A DNA stretch of 12,056 bases from Armatimonadota bacterium (lineage in GTDB: Bacteria; Armatimonadota; HRBIN16). The translations under genes and the position numbers were made by a program. The DNA lies in assembly GCA_028275265.1 (NCBI GenBank), contig JAPWUZ010000053.1:1-12056 (forward strand), in the 5' to 3' direction. Each line of letters opens with the position of its first letter. The stretch's first letter is position 1. Below the pieces are notes generated by a model that saw only the letters and a program-made list of their open reading frames with translations, searched no databases and had not been told where the DNA came from. Below are positions 1 to 7,485 of this stretch, piece after piece.

Positions 1-944
1 TAGCCCGCATGCGCAATGCTGGAGTATGCCAGCATCCGCTTCAGGTTGGTCTGCGACAGCGCGAGCAGATTGCCCACCGTCATCGTGAGAATAGCCAGCA
101 CCGCCAGCACCGTCACCCAGAGCGCACTGGCAGGCTGGAACGCCACCGCCACGCGGATGAACACCGCGAACGCCGCCGTCTTCGCAGCTGATGCCATGAA
201 CGCCGCGGCTGCCGTCGGTGCGCCTTCGTACACATCTGGCGTCCACATGTGGAACGGCACCAGCGCCGCCTTGAAGCCCAATCCCACCAGTATCAGCGCA
301 AGCCCCGCATACAACAGCAACCGTTTTGCAGGCTCCGGCGAGAAAAGCGTGGGCATTAGCTCGTTCAGGTGGGTGCTACCAGACGCCCCGTAGATGAGCG
401 CGATGCCGTAAATCAGGAAACCCGACGCGAACGCCCCCAGCAGGAAGTATTTTAGAGCTGCTTCCTCCGAGCGAGCCTCTGTGCGCGCCAGTCCCGCCAT
501 CACGTACATGGAAAGGGACAGTATCTCCAGCCCAACGAACAGCACCAGCAGGTTCTGCGCCGCTGCCATCACCATGCCGCCCACTGTCGAAAACAGCACC
601 AGCGCGAAGTACTCGGGGAAGCGGATGTGCTTCTCCTGCAGATACGGTTCCGCCATCAACACCGCTATCGCGGCGATGCCCAGCAAAATGAACCGCACCA
701 TCTGCGCGAACTGGTCGCTGATAACGGTGGAGGCGAAGGTCTGCATCGGCTTAGCCCAGAAGGCTATCGCCGTACCCGCACTGATGGCAATCCCCAGCAG
801 GCTCAGCAAGACCAGCGGGGTATACGTGCCCCGACGCAACGACAGCCCGACGAGCAACACCACCATCGCCGTAACCGAAAGCACCAGCTCCGGAGCGATG
901 GCGACAAAACGGATATCCGATGGCAGCGGCGGGTAACCCGTCAT
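1..944 (-). CDS. nuoN: NADH-quinone oxidoreductase subunit N (3' end cut by window edge)
   Basis: Antiporter-like membrane subunit of complex I that carries out one of the proton translocation steps in the membrane arm. I read 314 codons from the ATG at 944-942 to the window edge without a stop; roughly the last third of a typical 480-500 residue NuoN is missing. Diagnostic stretches are VGLEILSLSMYVM (about 137-149, holding the conserved TM5 glutamate E140), LKYFLLGAFASGFLIYG (about 164-180), GFKAALVPFHMWTPDVYEG (about 223-241, holding the TM7 lysine K225) and LKRMLAYSSIAHAG at the visible end. The protein is almost wholly hydrophobic. The start overlaps the stop of the upstream URO-D-like gene in an ATGA, and an AGGAGGGA Shine-Dalgarno lies 7 nt upstream inside that gene, so translation is probably coupled. 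NuoM and NuoL are paralogues, but the motifs fit NuoN. Confidence 0.96.
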   Translation of the reverse strand, partial: MTGYPPLPSDIRFVAIAPELVLSVTAMVVLLVGLSLRRGTYTPLVLLSLLGIAISAGTAIAFWAKPMQTFASTVISDQFAQMVRFILLGIAAIAVLMAEPYLQEKHIRFPEYFALVLFSTVGGMVMAAAQNLLVLFVGLEILSLSMYVMAGLARTEARSEEAALKYFLLGAFASGFLIYGIALIYGASGSTHLNELMPTLFSPEPAKRLLLYAGLALILVGLGFKAALVPFHMWTPDVYEGAPTAAAAFMASAAKTAAFAVFIRVAVAFQPASALWVTVLAVLAILTMTVGNLLALSQTNLKRMLAYSSIAHAG

Positions 945-1882
945 GCTTCTGTCCCTCCTGCTTCCAGAACTGCCTCACGGATGGCAAGCAACAGCTCGGG
1001 CGGCGTATCGGTAGGCACGGCGCAACCCGGCGCTACGATGATGCCTCGTCCGCGCGTCTGCTCAATGGTTTCGCGCACCTGCTGTTTCACCTGCTCCACC
1101 GTCATGCTCTTGATGTTCACCTCGTCCACACCCGCCATGATGCAGCCGGTATATTTCAGGCGCGCCTCTGGGATGGATGGGGCGGTGATGCGGTTGCTCC
1201 AGGACAGGATGTGCGCCTTTGCCGTTAAAGGTAGCATCAGGTCGAAGTAGATGTTTTCCCCGTGCAGGTGTATCACGTTCACCGGCGCACCCTGCGCTGC
1301 ATCCAGCACCATTTCGTCCAAGGGCAGGAAGATACGCTCGTACTCTTCAGGCGTCGCCAAATCCGCACTTGCCCCAGCTACCGCGAGATACGTGCCGATG
1401 CCCTCCTCTGCCAGCTTCCTTGCATAGCCCGCCAGCGACTGCGCAATGCGCTCCAGCCCGATGCGTACCCTATCCGCGTCCTGCCGAAGATGGTTCAGCA
1501 ACTGCTGCTGCGAAATCTTCTGCGCATACGCGAACACGTTGAACACCGTGTCCACGATGGGCGCATCGTCCCCCTTGCGCCTCTGGATGATACGCAATGC
1601 CGCCAGCTGCTCGCCAAAGTTGCCCTTGTCTGGGGGAAGCACCGGTAGCTTTGCCCAGTCGTCGATAGAGTGAATCGCTGCCATCCCCAGCGGCATTTCG
1701 TACGGGATGTCGTGCATCACCTTGAACAGGTCAGGGTCGTATTTGGCGTAGAACTCCAGTTCCGCGTTTGCGAGGGTCTCCCCCGCCGGTGGGTTCAGCC
1801 GAAAGTGATACCACAGGCTGTACGGCACGCGGTCAACCGCCTCACCCCGAATCGCTGCCTGAATACGCTCGAATTTGGTCAT
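941..1882 (-). CDS. URO-D superfamily protein (methyltransferase-like), inserted between nuoM and nuoN
   Basis: A 313-residue soluble protein of the uroporphyrinogen decarboxylase / cobalamin-dependent methyltransferase (MtaA, CmuA) TIM-barrel superfamily. The N-terminus (TKFERIQAAIRGEAVDRVPYS) is the usual opening of this family. The arginine-rich substrate motif of true HemE (xxWxMRQAGR) is absent, so haem synthesis is unlikely. A His-x-His pair (H205, H207 in HLHGEN) lies where MtaA has its zinc-binding His-x-Cys, and C287 in the APGCAVPTDTPPE motif matches the third zinc ligand, so a metal-activated methyl transfer to or from a corrinoid or thiol is plausible. Substrate unknown. No signal peptide or membrane segment. 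The start is ATG at 1882 with GGGAGGG 9 nt upstream; the stop overlaps the nuoN start. A 161-bp gap with a palindromic repeat separates it from nuoM. Family assignment is firm; function is inference. Confidence 0.88.
   Translation of the reverse strand: MTKFERIQAAIRGEAVDRVPYSLWYHFRLNPPAGETLANAELEFYAKYDPDLFKVMHDIPYEMPLGMAAIHSIDDWAKLPVLPPDKGNFGEQLAALRIIQRRKGDDAPIVDTVFNVFAYAQKISQQQLLNHLRQDADRVRIGLERIAQSLAGYARKLAEEGIGTYLAVAGASADLATPEEYERIFLPLDEMVLDAAQGAPVNVIHLHGENIYFDLMLPLTAKAHILSWSNRITAPSIPEARLKYTGCIMAGVDEVNIKSMTVEQVKQQVRETIEQTRGRGIIVAPGCAVPTDTPPELLLAIREAVLEAGGTEA
952..959 (-). promoter_or_regulatory. Shine-Dalgarno of nuoN inside the URO-D-like gene
   Basis: AGGAGGGA on the minus strand ends 7 nt before the nuoN ATG and lies inside the last codons of the URO-D-like gene. 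With the ATGA stop/start overlap at 941-944 it fixes the nuoN start and indicates that both genes share one mRNA. Confidence 0.8.
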
Positions 1883-1891
1883 TGTCGTTTA

Positions 1892-1898
1892 CCCTCCC
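1892..1898 (-). promoter_or_regulatory. Shine-Dalgarno of the URO-D-like gene
   Basis: GGGAGGG on the minus strand sits 9 nt before the ATG at 1882, a strong and well-placed ribosome binding site. It supports this start and shows that the inserted gene is set up for independent translation initiation. Confidence 0.75.
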
Positions 1899-1971
1899 GT
1901 CGCTTCAAACTGTTACTCCACACTCACCCACGATGACCGTCTTTGTCATGCCGGTCGATAGTACGGCTCAG

Positions 1972-2028
1972 TGTCATGCGGAACGGAGTGAAGCATCTCA
2001 GAGATTCTTCGCTCCGCGCGGAATGACA
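1972..2028. repeat. Interspersed palindromic repeat (REP-like), 28-bp imperfect arms
   Basis: Two 28-bp arms (1972-1999 and 2001-2028) are inverted copies of each other around a single central base, with 22 of 28 positions matching. The arm ends are TGTCAT/ATGACA and the core reads CGGAGYGAAGMATCTC towards the centre. From memory this resembles a widespread family of bacterial intergenic palindromes of the form GTCATTCYGAGCGNAGCGAAGAATCT. As RNA it would fold into a long hairpin. No T-run follows it in the transcription direction, so it does not look like an intrinsic terminator. It could act as an mRNA stabilising or processing element, or just be a mobile repeat that landed in the gap. Confidence 0.85.
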
Positions 2029-2043
2029 GGAATTGGCATCGCC

Positions 2044-3600
2044 TTACCGAACGGCATTTTGCACCACAGCTTCCCCCATTTGCGCCAGCCACGCCGCGCT
2101 GGCGTCGCCGTTCACCTGCCGAATCAGGTTATCCACCGACGCCTGCATGGCATCGGTAAACGTGTTGGGATACAAGCCAATCCAGAAGATAAGCACCACA
2201 ATCGGCACCAGAATGGCGATTTCACGCAGGTTCAGGTCGGACAGGTTGGCATTTTTCTCCGACGGCTCGCCGTAGAACACCCGCTGGAACATCCATAGCA
2301 GATACACCGCCGCCAGAATCACCCCCGACGCCGCGATGACCGTCAGTGGGACGCTCGCTGCCCATCCCCCCAACAGGGTGAGAAACTCGCCCACGAAGCC
2401 GTTCGTGGACGGCAGTCCCACCGACGACAGCATCACCAGCAGGAAGAACGCCGCATACACAGGCATCACGCGCTTCAGCCCGCCGAACTCTGCAATCAGG
2501 CGAGTGTGTCTGCGCTCGTAAATCATACCCACCAGCAGGAACAGCGCACCCGTGCTGATGCCGTGGTTCACCTGTTGCAGGATGCTACCCGTTAATCCCT
2601 GCGCGTTCAGCGCGAACAGCCCCAGCATCACGAAGCCCAGGTGGCTCACGCTGGAGTACGCCACCAGCTTCTTCACATCGGGCTGCACCGCCGCCACAAT
2701 CGCCCCGTACACGATGCCAATCACCGCCAGCGTCAGCATCAGCGGGGCAGCCACCTGCGACGCATCGGGAAACAACGGCAGGCAGAAGCGCAGGAAACCG
2801 TAGGTGCCCATCTTCAGCAACACGCCCGCGAGAATCACCGAACCCGCCGTCGGTGCCTCCACGTGCGCATCGGGCAACCACGTGTGGAACGGGAACATCG
2901 GCACCTTAATCGCAAACGCCAGCGCGAACGCCGCAAACAGCCACAGCTGCACGTTCAGGTCAAGGGGACTGGTTGCCAGCGCCTGCTGGATTTTGAGCAG
3001 GTCGAAGGTGGCTGTGCCCGTTATATCGCGGTGTAGATAATACAGCGCGACAATCGCCACCAGCATCAGGATACTGCCGAAGAAGGTGAACAGGAAGAAC
3101 TTGATGGCTGCGTAGATGCGCCGTTCGCCGCCCCACATACCAATCAGGAAATACATCGGCACCAGCATTGCTTCCCAGAACACGTAGAACAGCACCAGAT
3201 CCAGCGCGCAGAATACGCCCAGCATTCCCGTCTCCAGCAGCAGCATGAAGAACATATATTCCTTCACGCGCAGCTCCACCACCCACGAGAACGCCACCGC
3301 AAGCACCGTCAGGAAGGTGGTCAACAGCACCAGCCACAGGCTGATGCCGTCAATGCCAAGATGATAATTCACCCCCAATTGCGGCATCCACAGCGCGAAC
3401 TCCCGGAACTGCATGCCCGCACTGCCCGCTTTGAACCCGAAAACCAACCGTAGCGACAGCACAAACACCAGCGCTGTCACCGCCAGCGTGAACCAGCGGA
3501 TGGTCCCTTTGCTCTCGCGTGGCATCAGCAGTAAAAACAGTGCTCCCGCCAGTGGCAGGAAGATAATCAGCGTCAGCAACCCCGGTGTCGTTGTCTCCAT
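2044..3600 (-). CDS. nuoM: NADH-quinone oxidoreductase subunit M
   Basis: Second antiporter-like proton-pumping subunit in the membrane arm of complex I; 518 residues, a normal length (about 500), with about 14 membrane helices. Visible key residues are E143 in FYVFWEAMLVPMY (TM5 glutamate), K232 in FAIKVPMFPFHTWLPDAHVEAPT (TM7 lysine), K263 in LAGVLLKMGTYG, and E405 in GLPSTNGFVGEFL (the charged residue of the terminal channel). The stretch VKKLVAYSSVSHLGFVMLG (about 309-327) is typical of the family. The ATG at 3600 begins 3 nt after the nuoL stop, with GAGG 6 nt upstream lying in the nuoL end, so it is part of the same operon. It is followed not directly by nuoN but by a 161-bp gap and a URO-D-like gene. 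Nothing in the protein looks degraded. Confidence 0.98.
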   Translation of the reverse strand: METTTPGLLTLIIFLPLAGALFLLLMPRESKGTIRWFTLAVTALVFVLSLRLVFGFKAGSAGMQFREFALWMPQLGVNYHLGIDGISLWLVLLTTFLTVLAVAFSWVVELRVKEYMFFMLLLETGMLGVFCALDLVLFYVFWEAMLVPMYFLIGMWGGERRIYAAIKFFLFTFFGSILMLVAIVALYYLHRDITGTATFDLLKIQQALATSPLDLNVQLWLFAAFALAFAIKVPMFPFHTWLPDAHVEAPTAGSVILAGVLLKMGTYGFLRFCLPLFPDASQVAAPLMLTLAVIGIVYGAIVAAVQPDVKKLVAYSSVSHLGFVMLGLFALNAQGLTGSILQQVNHGISTGALFLLVGMIYERRHTRLIAEFGGLKRVMPVYAAFFLLVMLSSVGLPSTNGFVGEFLTLLGGWAASVPLTVIAASGVILAAVYLLWMFQRVFYGEPSEKNANLSDLNLREIAILVPIVVLIFWIGLYPNTFTDAMQASVDNLIRQVNGDASAAWLAQMGEAVVQNAVR

Positions 3601-3603
3601 CGC

Positions 3604-5619
3604 TTACCTCGCCAACCCCGCACTCGCACCTCGTATTAGCAGCCAGACCAGCAGCACAATCGCTCCAATCAGGATGGTGAAAGCGTAATTGCGCACGTAG
3701 CCCGTCTGCACCCGCCGCAGGCTACTGCCCACCCAGCCGGTGAACCCCGCGATGCCGTTCACCAGTCCGTCCACAAGGCGCACGTCCACGAACTGCCACA
3801 TCCAGTTCGCGATTCTGCCTCCCAACCATAAGCCTACGCCCTTCACCATCAGCCAGTCGTAGTAGTACTGGTTGTATAGCACCTTGCGCACGCCGGTCAG
3901 CTCGCGCTCGTTTTCGGGCAAGCCCCTCCGATAGCGCACCCAGCCAAACCAGATGCCCAACACCGCTGCCGCGACCGATGCCCACACCAGCATCCACTCC
4001 ACGCTCACCGGCAGGTGTCCCAGTGCCTGCTTACCGAGCACCTTTAGCCCGGCAGAAGGCTCCAGAAACGCCTCAAAGCGGTTTGGAATATGCAGCGGTG
4101 CAAATCCCCCGATGAATCCGCCCACCACCGACAGCACCGCCAGAATCATCAGCGGAACGGTCATGCTGGGCGGAGACTCCTTCGGTTCGCCGTGGTGTCC
4201 GTGCACGTCGTCTTTGCCGTGATGCGCGTGTGCCGCTGCCCAGCGGGGCTCGCCCCAGAAGGTCAGCCCCATCAGGCGCGTCATGTAGAACGCCGTGAGC
4301 AACGCCGTCAATAAGCCCACCGCCCACAGGATTTGCCCTATACTCACGGGCAGGGCGCGCGTGCCGAAAGTCGCGGCGAGTATCTCGTCTTTCGAGAAGA
4401 AGCCCGCCAGCGGTGGAATACCCGAAATCGCCAGCCAGCCCGCCAGCATCGTCCAGTAGGTGATAGGCAGGTATTTCGCCAGCCCGCCCATGCGCCTCAT
4501 GTCCTGCTCGTGGTGCAGCGCCAGTATCACTGATCCTGAACCTAAGAACAGCAACGCTTTAAAGAAAGCGTGCGTGGTCACGTGGAACATGCCCGATGCA
4601 AACGCGCCCACACCACACCCCAGAAACATGTAACCCAGCTGGCTCACCGTAGAATATGCCAGCACGCGCTTGATGTCCGTCTGCGCCAGCGCGATGGTCG
4701 CTGCGAAGATGGCGGTGAACACCCCAATCACCGCGACCACCACCATTGCCGCCGGAGCCAGCTCGAAGAACACGTGGCAGCGAGTGACCATCACCACGCC
4801 AGCAGTGACCATCGTTGCGGCGTGAATCAGCGCGGAGACCGGCGTGGGACCTGCCATCGCATCGGGTAACCAGATATACAGCGGAAACTGCGCGGACTTG
4901 CCTGTCGCCCCCACGAACAACAGCAGGGCGATTGCCGTGATGATACCCGCCGAGAGCATCTTCTGCTGGTGCATTTCCATCGCCCGCTGGAACATGTTCT
5001 CTTGGCCCGCGAAGTTCAGCGTGCCGAACGTCCAGAACGCCAGTATCACCGCCAGCGTGAAACCCCAGTCGCCGATGCGGTTCACGATGAACGCTTTGTT
5101 CGCCGAGTCGGTATTGACCTTGTCTTTATACCAGAAGCCGATGAGCAGATAGGAGCACAAGCCGACCCCTTCCCAGCCCACGAACATCATCAGCAGGTTG
5201 TTGCTCAGCACCAGCGTGAGCATGAACACGATAAAGAGATTCATGTAGGTAAAGAAGCGGGGATAGTCCTCATCATCCGCCATGTAGCCTGTGGAGTAGA
5301 GATGGATGAGTCCGCCTACTCCGGTAACTATCAACGCCATCAGCAAAGAGAGCGGGTCTATGAGCGCTTCGAAAGCCACCTTAAAGGCGCCCGCCTCAAT
5401 CCATCGCCATAGTTTGCTGATAATCTGTTGCTCCTCAGCGGGTAGTTTCAACAGTTCCAGCAACAGGTACGCCGATAACGCGAACGCCCCCAGCACCACT
5501 GCCGTGCCAACGGCTCCCACCACCTTCTTGCCAACCCGCTTGCCGACGAAGGCGTGGAACAGAAAGCCCGCCAGCGGTAAACCGACAACCACCCATATTA
5601 GGTCAAATGTGCTTGTCAT
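3604..5619 (-). CDS. nuoL: NADH-quinone oxidoreductase subunit L
   Basis: Distal proton-pumping antiporter-like subunit of complex I, 671 residues, including the C-terminal extension that in known structures becomes the long lateral helix lying along the membrane arm. Key residues are E150 in VGWEGVGLCSYLLIGFW, K241 in GATGKSAQFPLYIWLPDAM, H350 and K354 in THAFFKALLFLGSGSVI, and K410 in GFFSKDEIL. Residues about 464-476 form a histidine-rich hydrophilic loop (HAHHGKDDVHGHH) before the ESPPSMTVPL helix; many bacterial NuoL proteins have a similar stretch there. The C-terminus (about 585-671) includes the NQYYYDWL motif and a final membrane helix. The ATG at 5619 follows the nuoK stop by 12 nt, with a GGGGGA ribosome binding site 5 nt upstream; the stop is 3 nt before nuoM. 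Confidence 0.98.
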   Translation of the reverse strand: MTSTFDLIWVVVGLPLAGFLFHAFVGKRVGKKVVGAVGTAVVLGAFALSAYLLLELLKLPAEEQQIISKLWRWIEAGAFKVAFEALIDPLSLLMALIVTGVGGLIHLYSTGYMADDEDYPRFFTYMNLFIVFMLTLVLSNNLLMMFVGWEGVGLCSYLLIGFWYKDKVNTDSANKAFIVNRIGDWGFTLAVILAFWTFGTLNFAGQENMFQRAMEMHQQKMLSAGIITAIALLLFVGATGKSAQFPLYIWLPDAMAGPTPVSALIHAATMVTAGVVMVTRCHVFFELAPAAMVVVAVIGVFTAIFAATIALAQTDIKRVLAYSTVSQLGYMFLGCGVGAFASGMFHVTTHAFFKALLFLGSGSVILALHHEQDMRRMGGLAKYLPITYWTMLAGWLAISGIPPLAGFFSKDEILAATFGTRALPVSIGQILWAVGLLTALLTAFYMTRLMGLTFWGEPRWAAAHAHHGKDDVHGHHGEPKESPPSMTVPLMILAVLSVVGGFIGGFAPLHIPNRFEAFLEPSAGLKVLGKQALGHLPVSVEWMLVWASVAAAVLGIWFGWVRYRRGLPENERELTGVRKVLYNQYYYDWLMVKGVGLWLGGRIANWMWQFVDVRLVDGLVNGIAGFTGWVGSSLRRVQTGYVRNYAFTILIGAIVLLVWLLIRGASAGLAR

Positions 5620-5631
5620 CGCCGTCCCCCA

Positions 5632-5952
5632 TCAGAACTTCAGCAGGTTCATTTCGTCCACGTTAATCGTATCGCGCAGGCGATAGATGGCGACAATGAT
5701 GCCAAGACCAATTGCCACTTCCGCTGCCGCCACCGCCATCACCAGTATCGTGTACACCTGCCCTGCAACCTGCGCCCCCAATTGCGCCTGCTGCCGTGCG
5801 AAAGCCAGAAAAGCCAGATTTGCCGCGTTCAGCATGAGTTCAATACACATGAATATCACGATGGGGTTACGTCGGATGACCACCCCCGTCACGCCCATCG
5901 CGAACATGAACGCGCTTAGCACCAGGAACCAGCTAATCGGGATTGCTTCCAT
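5632..5952 (-). CDS. nuoK: NADH-quinone oxidoreductase subunit K
   Basis: Small membrane subunit of complex I, homologous to MrpC, with three membrane helices that help link the quinone site to the antiporter subunits. It has 106 residues, close to the usual 100-105. The two buried glutamates essential in the E. coli protein are present: E38 in IVIFMCIELMLNAANLAF and E78 in YTILVMAVAAAEVAIGLGIIV. The C-terminus (RLRDTINVDEMNLLKF) is the standard NuoK ending. The ATG at 5952 lies 2 nt after the nuoJ stop, with GGAGG 8 nt upstream inside nuoJ, indicating coupled translation. No anomalies. Confidence 0.97.
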   Translation of the reverse strand: MEAIPISWFLVLSAFMFAMGVTGVVIRRNPIVIFMCIELMLNAANLAFLAFARQQAQLGAQVAGQVYTILVMAVAAAEVAIGLGIIVAIYRLRDTINVDEMNLLKF

Positions 5953-5954
5953 GC

Positions 5955-6449
5955 CTACAGCCTCCGCTTCGCCATCACAATCGCGCCCACGATGGCAATC
6001 AACAACAGCACCGAGGTCAGCTCAAACGGGTATACCCAGTCGGTAAACAGGTACTTGCCCACCATCTGCACCGTGCCGATGTTGTCGGGCACAGGCTGCG
6101 CTTCACCCAGCCGTGCGAACACTCCCCCCGCCAGCACAATCACGAACAATAGCGCCAGCCCCCAGGTGATGGGACGTTTCCACTCGAATCGCTCTGCCAG
6201 TTCCGCCGGCGCTCCCAGATTGAGCAGCATGATGGTAAATAGAAACAGCACCATAATCGCGCCCGCGTACACGATAACCTGCACTGCTGCCACAAACTGC
6301 GCATAAAGCAAAAGATACAGCACCGCCAGCGCGAAGAAGTTCGCCACCAGATTCAGCGCACTGCGCACGGGGTTACGCACCGCCACCACCCAGATGGAGG
6401 TCACCACAATCACCAGCGCCATGATGCCAAACAGTATCTGCCCGAACAT
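5955..6449 (-). CDS. nuoJ: NADH-quinone oxidoreductase subunit J
   Basis: Membrane subunit of complex I, 164 residues with about five membrane helices. TM3 contains the conserved stretch VQVIVYAGAIMVLFLFTIML (about 57-76), whose helix in known structures switches between alpha and pi forms during turnover. The C-terminal part YLFTDWVYPFELTSVLLLIA, ending in MAKRRL, is also typical. The ATG at 6449 is preceded by a run of six G plus A and sits only 10 nt after the nuoH stop. In most bacteria nuoI would occupy the place between nuoH and nuoJ; here there is no room for it. The TAG stop lies 2 nt before nuoK. Confidence 0.97.
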   Translation of the reverse strand: MFGQILFGIMALVIVVTSIWVVAVRNPVRSALNLVANFFALAVLYLLLYAQFVAAVQVIVYAGAIMVLFLFTIMLLNLGAPAELAERFEWKRPITWGLALLFVIVLAGGVFARLGEAQPVPDNIGTVQMVGKYLFTDWVYPFELTSVLLLIAIVGAIVMAKRRL

Positions 6450-6459
6450 CTCTCCCCCC

Positions 6460-7485
6460 TTACTGCTGCCACCACAGGATAATCGCTATGAGAAACAGGT
6501 TAACCAGAGCGGTCGGCAACAGCCGCAGCCAGCCCAGCTTCATCAGCATGTCGTAACGAAGACGCGGCAGGGTTGCCCGCACCCAGATGAAGAAGTAGAT
6601 AAACACCCCCAGCTTGATGAGAAACCACAGCGGACCGGGTATCCACGTGAAGGGCGCAAACGGCAACGGCGGCAGCCACCCCCCGAAGAACAGCGTTACC
6701 ATCACCGCGGAGATGGTAATCATGCTGGCATACTCGCCCATGAAGAACATGGCGAACTTCATGCTACTGTACTCGGTGTGATAGCCCGCGATAAGTTCGC
6801 TCTCCGCTTCAGGTAGATCGAAGGGGGCGCGGTTGGTTTCTGCCAGCATGGCGACCAGAAAAATGCCCGTCGCAATCAGCCCCAGCGGGAAAAAGCGAAA
6901 CACATGCCAGTTCAACATGCCGAGGCTACCCTGCTGATTCAGCACCATATCGCGCATGGATAGCGAGCCTGTCAACAGTACCACTGAAACGATAGACAAG
7001 CCCATCGCCAACTCATAGGAGATGGTCTGCGCGGAGGCACGCAGTCCACCCAGCAGCGAGTATTTGTTATTGGAAGACCAGCCCGCTAGCACGATGCCGT
7101 ATACCGTCAGCGAAGTCATCGCCAGCAGGAACAGGATGCCAATATTCACATCGGCGATTGGCGTCAGGCGGTCATCGGGTCCCCACGGGATCACCGCAGG
7201 TGCACACAAAACGGGTATCAGAAAACCCGCTGGCGCGAGAAAGTAGATGAACCGGTCTACCCGCTCCGGAATGACGTCCTCCTTGAAAAAGAGCTTGATA
7301 CCATCCGCCACCGGCTGTAACAGCCCCGCCGGTCCGACACGGTTCGGTCCCTTGCGTATCTGCATCAACGCCAGTAACCGGCGCTCAATCCATACCAGCC
7401 CGGGCACCATCGTCAGGACAAACCCGATGACAATCAATACCCGTAGCGGTATCACCACCCAAGGGTTGTTCAGTAATGTCTCCAC
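6460..7485 (-). CDS. nuoH: NADH-quinone oxidoreductase subunit H
   Basis: Membrane subunit forming much of the quinone chamber and its link to the proton channels; 341 residues, eight expected membrane helices. Family signatures are complete: ERR (34-36), RKGPNRVGPAGLLQP (44-58), KLFFKED (64-70), GWSSNNKYSLLGGLRASAQ (135-153), AETNRAPFDLPEAESELIAG (215-234) and RATLPRLRYD (303-312). The start codon is GTG (7485-7483), not ATG: no in-frame ATG exists between it and the upstream in-frame stop at 7522-7524, and the length before ERR matches other NuoH proteins. A GAGGAG lies only 1 nt before the GTG, too close for standard spacing; an AAAGGGG lies 12 nt upstream. The gap after nuoG is 36 nt. The TAA stop is 10 nt before nuoJ, so nuoI is missing here. 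Confidence 0.97.
   Translation of the reverse strand: METLLNNPWVVIPLRVLIVIGFVLTMVPGLVWIERRLLALMQIRKGPNRVGPAGLLQPVADGIKLFFKEDVIPERVDRFIYFLAPAGFLIPVLCAPAVIPWGPDDRLTPIADVNIGILFLLAMTSLTVYGIVLAGWSSNNKYSLLGGLRASAQTISYELAMGLSIVSVVLLTGSLSMRDMVLNQQGSLGMLNWHVFRFFPLGLIATGIFLVAMLAETNRAPFDLPEAESELIAGYHTEYSSMKFAMFFMGEYASMITISAVMVTLFFGGWLPPLPFAPFTWIPGPLWFLIKLGVFIYFFIWVRATLPRLRYDMLMKLGWLRLLPTALVNLFLIAIILWWQQ

Larger units (their letters stand above)
1883..2043 (-). other. 161-bp spacer between nuoM and the URO-D-like gene
   Basis: This is by far the longest non-coding stretch in the window. It holds the 57-bp palindrome at 1972-2028 and the GGGAGGG Shine-Dalgarno at 1892-1898. The 8-mer TGTCATGC (plus strand) at the outer end of the palindrome recurs at 1944-1951, which could be the remnant of a second, decayed repeat copy. 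I found no convincing -35/-10 promoter pair and no intrinsic terminator, so the downstream genes probably depend on readthrough from nuoM. Confidence 0.7.

Noticed and set aside
627..1250. 207-codon plus-strand frame across the URO-D-like gene and nuoN
   Set aside because: It spans the junction of two well-supported minus-strand genes and has low-complexity, shadow-like composition with no recognisable motif.
941..1882. True uroporphyrinogen decarboxylase (hemE)
   Set aside because: The N-terminal HemE substrate-binding motif (WxMRQAGR type) is absent, replaced by RVPYSLWYHFR, and the protein has methyltransferase-like metal ligands instead.
1883..1971. Internal promoter for the URO-D-like gene
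   Set aside because: The best -35-like hexamer (TTGAAG) would put its -10 over the start codon; no credible promoter pair was found.
1972..2028. Rho-independent terminator between nuoM and the URO-D-like gene
   Set aside because: The hairpin is long enough but no run of T follows it on the minus strand, and the genes downstream include nuoN, which must be expressed with the rest.
6460..7485. nuoI hidden by frameshift inside nuoH or nuoJ
   Set aside because: Both neighbouring proteins are complete at normal length, and no CxxCxxCxxxCP ferredoxin motif occurs in the membrane-arm genes; the only such cysteine sets are in NuoG.
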